From contig DATBDM010000056.1 of assembly GCA_036269915.1 (NCBI GenBank), positions 1-13,629 of the forward strand: a stretch of DNA of 13,629 bases. Reading direction: 5' to 3'. Positions within the stretch are counted from its first letter, which is position 1; every line of letters begins with the position of its first letter. Both the position numbers and the translations under genes were made by a program. Below are positions 6,501-12,517 of the stretch, one piece after another. The notes under the pieces were generated by a model. It did not search any database. It was given only the letters and a program-made list of their open reading frames with translations, and was not told the DNA's origin. The DNA comes from DATBDM01 sp036269915. GTDB lineage: Bacteria; Actinomycetota; Thermoleophilia; Solirubrobacterales; Solirubrobacteraceae.

Positions 6501-7088
6501 ATGGCAAGCCGACCCGGCGCCGCCCGCCGGCGCAACGCGCAGGTGCGCCGCTCCGAGGCACGCGGCCGGATCGCCGCGGCCACCGAGCGACTGCTCTCCG
6601 AACGCCCCTACCGCGAGCTCTCCGTCGACGCGGTGATGAGCCAGGCCGGCCTCTCGCGGACGGTCTTCTATCGCCACTACGACGGGCTGCCCGAGGTCGT
6701 GCTCGAGCTGTTCGAGGCGGTCGCCGCAGAGCTCGCCGCCGAGCTCGAGACCGGTGAGCAACGCGAGATCCTCGAGGCGGCCGCGCGCGCCTTCGCGGTG
6801 CACGGCCCGCTGATGCGGGCGGTCGACCAGGCGGCGAGCCATGACGCGGTCATCGAGCGTGCCTACCGCACGGTCTCGGACGCCTTCACCGCCCGGATGG
6901 CCGAGCAGCTGCAGGAGGGGATGGACGAGGGGCGCGTCCGGCCGGGCGACCCCTACGAGCTGTCCCGCGCGCTCAACCTGATGAACCAGCGCTACCTGCT
7001 CGACACCGTCGCCCGCGATCCGGACTTCGACCAGGAGCGCGCCGTGGCGGCGCTGCTCGCGGTCTGGGAGCCGGTCACCGGCGGCTGA
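6501..7088 (+). CDS. TetR/AcrR family transcriptional regulator
   Basis: This is a 195-residue regulator, the normal length. The N-terminal DNA-binding domain spans about residues 20-68: RGRIAAATERLLSERPYREL, then the helix-turn-helix SVDAVMSQAGLSRTVFYRHY (41-60) with the usual recognition helix ending FYRHY. The rest is the helical ligand-binding and dimer domain, which I cannot assign to a ligand. It is divergent from the SRPBCC-cupin operon, with two palindromes between, so that operon and its own gene are its likely targets. The frame stays open far upstream through the SRPBCC gene, but family length and the Arg-rich lead MASRPGAARRRN fix the ATG at 6501. CATCAT (6486-6491) is a weak -10 candidate 9 nt before it. 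Its 3' end overlaps the GNAT gene by 14 nt. Confidence 0.85.
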   Translation: MASRPGAARRRNAQVRRSEARGRIAAATERLLSERPYRELSVDAVMSQAGLSRTVFYRHYDGLPEVVLELFEAVAAELAAELETGEQREILEAAARAFAVHGPLMRAVDQAASHDAVIERAYRTVSDAFTARMAEQLQEGMDEGRVRPGDPYELSRALNLMNQRYLLDTVARDPDFDQERAVAALLAVWEPVTGG

Positions 7089-7551
7089 GCGCCTTCTCCC
7101 CGAAGAAGCTCGCGATCGGGTTGGCGTTGAAGTTGCCGATCGGCTCGTAGCCGCTGTCGCGGTAGATGCGCTCCGCCTGGGGCTGGCGCGGGCCGGTGTC
7201 GAGCCGGGCCGTCTCGTAGCCGAGCCGGCGGGCGGCGTCCTCGAGCGCGGCGAGCAGCTCGCGCGCGTGGCCGCGCCCCCGGGCGTCGGGCGCGACGAAC
7301 ATGCGCTTGATCTCGCAGGCGTCGTCGCCGAGTCCCTTGACCCCGCCGCAGCACACCGGCGCACCGTCCTCGGCATAGCCGACGAGGAACGTGCCGCCCG
7401 GCGGCCCGAGCTCGCCCGGACCGGCGGCCGGCATCGCCGACGAGTCGATGTCGAGGTCGTCGTAGAGCGCCCGCATCTCCGCGCGCATCGCACCGGCGAG
7501 CGACGCGGCCGGCTCGACGTCCATGGCCACGCGACGGAAGGTCAGCGGCAT
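7075..7551 (-). CDS. GNAT family N-acetyltransferase
   Basis: This is a 158-residue acetyltransferase of the GNAT fold, which moves an acetyl group from acetyl-CoA to an amine. The core is clear: EIKRMFVAPDARGRGHAREL (80-99) holds the beta-4 strand and the CoA pyrophosphate-binding loop RGRGHA (91-96), followed by the alpha-3 helix. The C-terminal block AERIYRDSGYEPIGNFNANP, with FFGEKAL, resembles small GNATs of bacteria whose substrates are mostly unknown. It begins 10 bp after the TfoX-N stop and so belongs to the same minus-strand unit. A second in-frame ATG (residue 10) is possible as start, but the tight spacing favours 7551. It overlaps TetR by 14 nt at the 3' end. Confidence 0.82.
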   Translation of the reverse strand: MPLTFRRVAMDVEPAASLAGAMRAEMRALYDDLDIDSSAMPAAGPGELGPPGGTFLVGYAEDGAPVCCGGVKGLGDDACEIKRMFVAPDARGRGHARELLAALEDAARRLGYETARLDTGPRQPQAERIYRDSGYEPIGNFNANPIASFFGEKALSRR

Positions 7552-7561
7552 CGCCGACGGC

Positions 7562-7894
7562 TCAGCCCTTGGGCGGCAGCGACCGCGCGTGCGCGACCCC
7601 GCGCTTGACCCATGGCTCGAGCTGGCGCTTGGTCGCCAGGCCCTCGGGGTCGACGCGCAGCCAGCCGTCCATCTCCTTGCCGCGCATGACCATCGGGCGC
7701 GTGTGCGGCTTCTCCAGCAGCTGCTCCGTCGCGTCGCGCTCGCAGCTGAGCAGCAGCCCGCCCTCGCGACTCGCCGCGACCGACATGTGCCCGCCGACCA
7801 GGAACGCCAGGCCGCCGAACATCTTCTTCTCCGTCACCGGGATGCCGGCCAGCAGCTCACGGATGCGGTTCGCGAGGTCCTCGTCGTATGCCAT
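7562..7894 (-). CDS. TfoX N-terminal domain protein
   Basis: This is a 110-residue cytosolic protein consisting of only the TfoX N-terminal domain. The family signature is visible: MAYDEDLANRIRELL, then TEKKMFGGLAFLVGGHM (21-37), and the closing helix after MDGWLRVDP. In gamma-proteobacteria full-length TfoX (Sxy) governs competence genes, but isolated N-domains are common in unrelated bacteria and their role is not established, so no competence function should be read into it. A weak -10-like CACAAT lies 7 nt before the ATG. It is the middle gene of the unit 8314-7075. Confidence 0.82.
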   Translation of the reverse strand: MAYDEDLANRIRELLAGIPVTEKKMFGGLAFLVGGHMSVAASREGGLLLSCERDATEQLLEKPHTRPMVMRGKEMDGWLRVDPEGLATKRQLEPWVKRGVAHARSLPPKG

Positions 7895-7901
7895 GCGGCG
7901 G

Positions 7902-7907
7902 ATTGTG
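7902..7907 (-). promoter_or_regulatory. Weak -10-like box (CACAAT) before the TfoX-N gene
   Basis: On the minus strand CACAAT is followed by 7 nt (CCGCCGC) and the ATG at 7894. Only the second-position A and last T of TANNNT match, but the spacing equals the other leaderless-type sites in the window, and no Shine-Dalgarno is seen. Confidence 0.3.
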
Positions 7908-7918
7908 GCGGGCGCGCG

Positions 7919-8314
7919 TCAGGGCGACGCGTTGCGCATCTGCTGGGCGTTGCGCTCGACCGTGATGCGGCGCAGCATCAGCTGCTCGCCGCGCTCGACG
8001 CCGCCCGGCTCGCCGAGCTGGGCGCGGACCCCGCCGGGACGGCGGCGCAGCTCCGGATGGGTGCGGACGAGCTCGGCCGCGACGTCGGCCGGGACCTCGA
8101 CGTCGAGGCGGCCGGTCTTGGGCTCCAGGCGCCCGAGCACGCGGTCGTCGCCCGTCGAGCGCATCGTGACGCGGCGGCCGTCGGCCTCCATGCGGATCGT
8201 CGGCCAGTTCGACACGCGGCCGAGGAAGGTCGCGGACTCGGGCGTACCGCCCGAGCTGAGGTGCTCGGCCACGCCCGGCCGGTGAGAGCGCCGGAATCTC
8301 CTGCTGGCGTTCAC
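7919..8314 (-). CDS. Uncharacterised 131-residue protein
   Basis: I do not recognise this protein with confidence. It is soluble, with an Arg-rich N-terminus (NASRRFRRSHRPG), no signal peptide, no membrane segment and no cysteine. The middle has a strand-like pattern, TIRMEADGRRVTMRSTGDDR, then VLGRLEPKTGRLDVEVPADV and a helix AAELVRTHPEL. The arrangement G-x-L-x-P-x-x-G-x-L-D-x-x-x-P faintly recalls the small 'luciferase' (DUF5519) domain, but this is speculative. Third codon positions are strongly G/C and the GTG start at 8314 sits 6 nt after a TAGCCT box, both of which support a real gene. It is divergent from the alpha/beta hydrolase and stands 24 bp upstream of TfoX-N in the same direction. 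Confidence 0.65.
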   Translation of the reverse strand: MNASRRFRRSHRPGVAEHLSSGGTPESATFLGRVSNWPTIRMEADGRRVTMRSTGDDRVLGRLEPKTGRLDVEVPADVAAELVRTHPELRRRPGGVRAQLGEPGGVERGEQLMLRRITVERNAQQMRNASP

Positions 8315-8320
8315 GGCCTC

Positions 8321-8326
8321 AGGCTA
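8321..8326 (-). promoter_or_regulatory. -10 box (TAGCCT), leaderless-type promoter
   Basis: On the minus strand TAGCCT is followed by 6 nt (GAGGCC) and the GTG at 8314. It is back-to-back with the TAGCGT box of the hydrolase gene in the same 52-bp divergent region. No Shine-Dalgarno or convincing -35 box is seen. Confidence 0.5.
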
Positions 8327-8353
8327 CATCGCCCGCCCGGGATCCGCCGCCGC

Positions 8354-8359
8354 TAGCGT
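8354..8359 (+). promoter_or_regulatory. -10 box (TAGCGT), leaderless-type promoter for the hydrolase
   Basis: TAGCGT is followed by 7 nt (CGTCGCG) and the GTG at 8367. It shares the core TAGC with the oppositely oriented box at 8321-8326. No Shine-Dalgarno is visible, which agrees with a leaderless transcript. Confidence 0.5.
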
Positions 8360-8366
8360 CGTCGCG

Positions 8367-9164
8367 GTGACACAAGGATTCACCCCTCTGCACCGCGGCG
8401 GCGAGGGGCCGCCGATGGTGTGTCTCCATGGTTTCACGGACACGTGGCGCACCTGGGAGCTCGTTCTGCCCTCGCTGGAGCGTCACCACGATGTTCTCGC
8501 TCTGACACTCGCCGGCCACGCGGGCGGTCCGGAGTTCGACGGCAACGCGTCCGAGCAGGCGGTCGCCGATGCCGTCGAGCGCGCCATGGACCACGCCGGC
8601 TTCGCCACCGCGCACCTCGTCGGCAACTCGCTCGGCGGCTATGTGGCGCTGCAGCTCGCCGCCCGTGGCCGCGCGCGCAGCGTGGTCGCGCTCGCCCCCG
8701 CGGGCGGCTGGGCCGCCGGCGACGGCGCCGAGCGCCGCGTCCAGGACGGCTTCCTGGACATGCAGGACGCACTGGCGATGGTGGTCGACCACGCCGACGC
8801 GATCGTCGCCACCCCCGCGGGCCGCCGCCGTGCCACCGAGCACTTCTCCGTCAACCACGAGCACATCCCGCCCGAGCTGCTCGCCCACCTGATGCGCGGC
8901 GCCGCGGCCTGCCCGGCGGTCCACGGCCTGATCGACCACGCCCGGACGTACGGCTGGCACGTCGACGCCGAGCGCATCGACTGCCGGGTGCGGGTCGTCT
9001 GGGGCACCGAGGACCGGCTGCTCGAGTGGCCCTCCTCCGCGGCTCGCTACCGCGCCGACTGGCTCCCGCAGGCCGACTGGGTCGTGCTCGACGGCGTCGG
9101 CCACTGCCCGCAGCTCGACGTCCCGCTCGAGACGGCGCAGCTGATCCTCGGCTTCACGACCTAG
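8367..9164 (+). CDS. Alpha/beta-fold hydrolase
   Basis: This is a 265-residue serine hydrolase, a typical single-domain length. The catalytic triad is visible: nucleophile Ser88 in the elbow VGNSLGGYV, Asp216 in VWGTEDRLL and His246 in DGVGHCPQLD. The oxyanion-hole HG motif is at 21-22 in CLHGFTDTW. A cap region, about 115-195, lies between strands and is rich in charged residues and His. Substrate is unknown; this group includes esterases, C-C bond hydrolases and haloperoxidase-like enzymes. There is no signal peptide, so it is cytosolic. The GTG start is supported by the promoter spacing and by the family-like opening TQGFTPLHRGGEGPPMVCLHGF. It is divergent from the uncharacterised gene at 8314 and its last 11 nt overlap the LAL regulator gene. 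Confidence 0.88.
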   Translation: MTQGFTPLHRGGEGPPMVCLHGFTDTWRTWELVLPSLERHHDVLALTLAGHAGGPEFDGNASEQAVADAVERAMDHAGFATAHLVGNSLGGYVALQLAARGRARSVVALAPAGGWAAGDGAERRVQDGFLDMQDALAMVVDHADAIVATPAGRRRATEHFSVNHEHIPPELLAHLMRGAAACPAVHGLIDHARTYGWHVDAERIDCRVRVVWGTEDRLLEWPSSAARYRADWLPQADWVVLDGVGHCPQLDVPLETAQLILGFTT

Positions 9165-11868
9165 GCGCGCCCGGGATCGCCGAGCGCAGCTCGGCGCGCG
9201 AGGAGATCCCGAGCTTCGGGAAGATCCGGTACAGGTGCGAGCTGACGGTGCGATGCGAGAGGTACAGCCGCTCGCCGATCTCGCGGTTGGTCAGCCCCGA
9301 GCGCGCCATCTGCGCGATCTGCAGCTCCTGGGGGGTCAGCTGGTCGAGCGCGCCCGGCGCGCGCCGGCGGCTCGTCTCCCCCGAGGCCCGCAGCTCGCCG
9401 CGGGCCCGGTCGCCCCACGGGCCGGCGCCGAGCGCGTCGAACGCCTCGCGCGCGGCGCGCAGCGGCACCCGCGACTCCGCGACGCGGCGACGGCGCCGCA
9501 GCCACTCGCCGTGGCCGAGCAGCAGCCGGGCGCGCGCGAACGGCCAGCCCGACAGGTCCGCTCCGAGGCTCGCGGCGAAGACCGCGCCGCCCCGCTCGTC
9601 CGGCGCCAGCAGCGGACGGGCGAGCAGCAGGCCGACCTCGAGCACGCGCGAGCGCGTCTGTTCCGCCAGCGGCTCGAGCGGACCGATCAGCATCCGCGCC
9701 TGCTCGCGATTGCCGCTGCGCAGGGCGGCTTCGGCCAGGTCGCCGACCACCCAGTGGCTCACGAACGGATGGTGGGCCATGTCGGCCGGGTCGAAGATGC
9801 GGCGCAGGTGCGCGTAGGCGTCGCCCGGCCGGCCCGATCCCAGGGCCGCCTGCCCGCGCGCGAGCTGCACCAGCGAGAGCATCGGCCCGGCGGCCATCGG
9901 CAGGATCACCCGTTCGGCCGCGGCCGCCAGCGCCTCGGAGGTCTCGGCGTCGCCGCGCCGCCCGGCGATCGCCGCCTCGGCCAGGCGCGCGACCTCCGAC
10001 CAGCGCGGCTGGTCGGTCTCGCGCGCGAGCCGCCCCGCCTCCTCGGCGGCCGGCAGGGCGACGCCCGCGCTGCCCATCAGGATCGCCGCCCAGGCCTGGG
10101 TGACGAGCGCGTGCGCGAGCAGCCCGAGCCGGCCCTGCGCGCGCAGCCCGGCGACCGCCGCGTCGCTCAGCCGCAGGCACGTCTCGAAGTCCCCGACCGC
10201 CGAGGCCGCCAGGGCGAGCAGGCGCAGCTCCGCGGGGTCGGTGTGCACGCCGGGCTCCAGGCGCCGGAGCACTTCGGCGCCCTGCTGCACCGGCGCGGCC
10301 ATCGCCAGCACCGCCACGCGCGCCGGATCGTCGGGCCCGACCGGGAGCGCCTCCGCCGCGGCGGCCACCGCGTCGCGGGTCCGCTGCTCCGGGTTGGACC
10401 ACCAGCAGCGCAGCGCGACCGGGACGAGCGAGGCGAGCGCGCGCTCCGCGTCGCCGTCGGCGCCCATCCCGGCCGCGATGCGGGCCAGGTCGTCGAGGCG
10501 CGCGGCGCCGGACCAGACGCGATCGCCGAGCGTCTCGCGCAGCCACTCGAGCCGCTGGCGCTCGCGCGGCCCGAGCTCCAGCGGGGAGACCGCGTCGAGG
10601 AGCTCGAGCATCGTGTCGTGGCGGCCGAGCTCGAAGGCGAGCTCGCTCGCGTCCATCAGCCGGGTCGCGCGCAGAGCGGCGTCGTCGCTGAGGCGCGCGG
10701 ACGCCTCGAGCGCGGCCAGCGCGACCGCGGTGGCGCCGCGGCGCTCGGCGCGCAGCGCGGCGGCCTCGAGCTCGAGCGCCACCGCCCCGTCGGGCCGCAG
10801 CAGCGACGCCGCCCGGTGCCAGACGCGGCGGTCGGGCGCGCCGGCCAGCACCACGGCGAGCGCGGCATGCGCGGCGCAGCGCTCGTCGACCGCGGCCGCC
10901 TGGTGGATCGCCGAGCGCATCAGCGGGTGGTGGAAGCGCAGCGTCGTCCCGTCGAGGTCGAGCAGGCGCGCCCCGATGGCCGGGACGATCGCGTCGACGC
11001 CGAGCTCGTGGCCCGCGAGGATCGAGGCGGCCGCGAGCAACTCGGCGAGCTCGTCGCCGTCGTCGAGCGCGGCGATGAGCACGGCGCCGCGCGTGTCGGG
11101 CGGCAGCTCGACGGCGCGCGCGGCAAAGGCCTGCTCGAGCCGCGCGGTGAGCGGCAGCCACTCGGAGCTCTCCGCCCGCGGGCCGTCGAGTCCGAGCGGC
11201 AGCTCGACGAGCGCCAGCGGGTTGCCGGCCGCCTCGCGCAGCAGCCGCTCGCGCAGCGAGGGCGAGAGCACCGGCGCGGTCCGGTCCAGGAGCGCCTCCG
11301 AGGAGGCGGCGTCGAGGGCGTCGAGGCGCAGTACGGGGAGATCGGGCGCGGTGAACGCGCCGCTCGCGCCGTCGCGCATCACGGCGAGCAGCGCCACGGG
11401 CTCGGCGTCGACGCGGCGCGCGACGAAGGCGAGCACGTCGGCGGTCGGGGCATCGAGCCAGTGGGCGTCCTCGACCGCGAGCAGCAGCGGCGTCCCGGCC
11501 GCGACGTCGGCGAGCATGTTCAGCGCCGCGAGAGCGGTCATGAACGGGTCGGGCGGGTCGGACTCGGCCATGCCGAACGCGGTCAATAGCGCGTCGCGCT
11601 GGCGCGCGGGCAGCGCGTCGGCCGCGCCGAGCACCGGCAGCAGGAGCTGGTGCAGACCCGCGAACGGGAGCCGCGCCTCCGACTGGACGCCGGTGGCGCG
11701 CAGCACGCGCAGGCCGCGGTCGTGCGCCATCGCGACCGCCCGCCCCAGCAGCGCCGACTTGCCGATCCCCGGATCGCCGACGACGACGAGCGCGCCGCCG
11801 CCGGCGGCGTTCAGATTCAGCAGCGCCGCGACCGCGCGAAGCTCGAGGTCGCGGCCGACGAGGGTCAT
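9154..11868 (-). CDS. LAL-type (LuxR/MalT-like) ATPase transcriptional regulator
   Basis: This is a 904-residue signal-responsive regulator of the LAL class (large ATP-binding regulators of the LuxR family, STAND NTPases). N-terminal ATPase: VGRDLELRAV at the start, Walker A GDPGIGKS (31-38), Walker B LLLAVEDAHWLD (128-139). The long middle part (about 350-830) is made of Ala/Leu-rich helices that look like TPR-type repeats used for ligand or partner binding. The C-terminal LuxR helix-turn-helix lies at about 843-900: LTPQELQIAQMARSGLTNRE, then IGERLYLSHRTVSSHLYRIFPKLG (start 864). Its ATG overlaps the stop of the upstream zinc-ribbon/GAF gene by four bases (ATGA), so the two proteins are translationally coupled. 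Ligand and target genes are unknown; the divergent dehydrogenase gene is a candidate. Its 3' end overlaps the hydrolase by 11 nt. Confidence 0.9.
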   Translation of the reverse strand: MTLVGRDLELRAVAALLNLNAAGGGALVVVGDPGIGKSALLGRAVAMAHDRGLRVLRATGVQSEARLPFAGLHQLLLPVLGAADALPARQRDALLTAFGMAESDPPDPFMTALAALNMLADVAAGTPLLLAVEDAHWLDAPTADVLAFVARRVDAEPVALLAVMRDGASGAFTAPDLPVLRLDALDAASSEALLDRTAPVLSPSLRERLLREAAGNPLALVELPLGLDGPRAESSEWLPLTARLEQAFAARAVELPPDTRGAVLIAALDDGDELAELLAAASILAGHELGVDAIVPAIGARLLDLDGTTLRFHHPLMRSAIHQAAAVDERCAAHAALAVVLAGAPDRRVWHRAASLLRPDGAVALELEAAALRAERRGATAVALAALEASARLSDDAALRATRLMDASELAFELGRHDTMLELLDAVSPLELGPRERQRLEWLRETLGDRVWSGAARLDDLARIAAGMGADGDAERALASLVPVALRCWWSNPEQRTRDAVAAAAEALPVGPDDPARVAVLAMAAPVQQGAEVLRRLEPGVHTDPAELRLLALAASAVGDFETCLRLSDAAVAGLRAQGRLGLLAHALVTQAWAAILMGSAGVALPAAEEAGRLARETDQPRWSEVARLAEAAIAGRRGDAETSEALAAAAERVILPMAAGPMLSLVQLARGQAALGSGRPGDAYAHLRRIFDPADMAHHPFVSHWVVGDLAEAALRSGNREQARMLIGPLEPLAEQTRSRVLEVGLLLARPLLAPDERGGAVFAASLGADLSGWPFARARLLLGHGEWLRRRRRVAESRVPLRAAREAFDALGAGPWGDRARGELRASGETSRRRAPGALDQLTPQELQIAQMARSGLTNREIGERLYLSHRTVSSHLYRIFPKLGISSRAELRSAIPGAPRS

Positions 11869-12416
11869 CGCCGCGCGTCGTCGAGCGCCGCGGCGACGCT
11901 CGCCGCGAGGCCCTCGCAGACCCGCAACTCGCGCGCGCCGACCTCCGGCCGGGCCTCCCGCGCCATCCAGCAGAGGACGAACAACCGCTCGCCCGCCGGG
12001 ACCGGGACGCCGATGTAGGCGCCGATCCGCAGCGCGCGGACCATCGGCAGCCCGCCGACGACCGGATCGGCGACGACGTCGGCGATCACCGGCCCGACGT
12101 GGCCGTCGAGCAGCCGCTTGCAGATCGTCTCGTCGAGCGGCGCGGAGGTGCCGGGCGCGATCTGCCCGTCACCTCCCGCCGACACCGCCATCCGCACGAC
12201 CTCGCGGTCGTCGACGATCTCCGAGACGACCGCGAAATCGCCGTGCAGCTGGCCGAGCAGCATTCGCAGCGCGGCGCGCAGGGTCGGGCCGCCGACCGGC
12301 GCGGCGGGCGTCGCGGGGCCCGCCCGCGCCCGCAGCTCAATGCCGCAGTTCGGGCAGTCACCGCGCGTGACGACGAACGTCGGCGTCTCGCAATCGGGGC
12401 AGACGAGATACGGCAC
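11865..12416 (-). CDS. Zinc-ribbon plus GAF domain sensor protein
   Basis: This is a 183-residue cytosolic protein. The first 25 residues carry two CxxC pairs, Cys6/Cys9 (CPDC) and Cys21/Cys24 (CPNC), a classic rubredoxin-like zinc ribbon. After a Pro/Ala-rich linker (31-45), residues about 46-180 read as a GAF domain: DFAVVSEIVDDREVVRMAVS, then a mid-domain helix LDETICKRLLDGHVGPV and a block YIGVPVPAGERLFVLCWMAR, which is the familiar GVPV core of GAF sensors of the Sigma-B/PAS-GAF type. No output domain is attached. Its stop overlaps the ATG of the LAL regulator (ATGA), so it probably senses a signal and passes it to that regulator. The GTG at 12416 is the only plausible start; no clear Shine-Dalgarno or -10 box was found. 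Confidence 0.82.
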   Translation of the reverse strand: MPYLVCPDCETPTFVVTRGDCPNCGIELRARAGPATPAAPVGGPTLRAALRMLLGQLHGDFAVVSEIVDDREVVRMAVSAGGDGQIAPGTSAPLDETICKRLLDGHVGPVIADVVADPVVGGLPMVRALRIGAYIGVPVPAGERLFVLCWMAREARPEVGARELRVCEGLAASVAAALDDARR

Positions 12417-12469
12417 GTGAGGGCAAAGCTCATCATGTACGCGCGCCGCGCGCCAGTCGGCGCCCGCAC

Positions 12470-12475
12470 TATCCT
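12470..12475 (+). promoter_or_regulatory. -10 box (TATCCT) for the dehydrogenase gene
   Basis: TATCCT fits TANNNT and predicts a transcript starting near 12482, inside the 24-bp palindrome. This gives a short leader of about 36 nt with a Shine-Dalgarno, unlike the leaderless-type promoters elsewhere. No clear -35 box is visible upstream. Confidence 0.45.
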
Positions 12476-12498
12476 CCGAGATCTTCGAAGATCTCGGA
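12475..12498. promoter_or_regulatory. Perfect 24-bp palindrome, probable operator
   Basis: The half-site TCCGAGATCTTC is followed directly by its exact reverse complement, with no spacer. It starts at the last base of the -10 box and covers the predicted transcription start of the dehydrogenase gene, the ideal place for a dimeric repressor. It also lies in the 101-bp region shared with the divergent zinc-ribbon/GAF gene. In RNA it could fold only as a near-loopless hairpin, so a DNA-binding role is preferred. The regulator is not obvious in this window. Confidence 0.65.
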
Positions 12499-12508
12499 TC
12501 CGACCTCC

Positions 12509-12513
12509 AGGAG
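12509..12513 (+). promoter_or_regulatory. Ribosome binding site for the dehydrogenase gene
   Basis: AGGAG is 4 nt before the ATG at 12518. The spacing is slightly short but fixes the start, since the protein then opens MATTTPDTAIKPQDF as expected for this family. Confidence 0.65.
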
Positions 12514-12517
12514 CACC

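Noticed and set aside
7562..7894. Reading the TfoX-N gene as evidence for natural competence
   Set aside because: Only the N-terminal domain is present and no DNA-uptake genes are in the window. Isolated TfoX-N proteins are widespread without a competence link.
9235..12370. Two long plus-strand open frames (about 780 and 760 codons) opposite the LAL and GAF genes
   Set aside because: They are antisense to proteins with clear Walker, LuxR and GAF motifs. Their products are low-complexity Arg/Gly/Ser-rich chains.
12450..12463. GCGCC-AGTC-GGCGC inverted repeat in the GAF/dehydrogenase divergent region
   Set aside because: The arms are only 5 bp and purely G/C, which is common by chance at this base composition. 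There is no T-run and no gene end nearby, so it is not a terminator.
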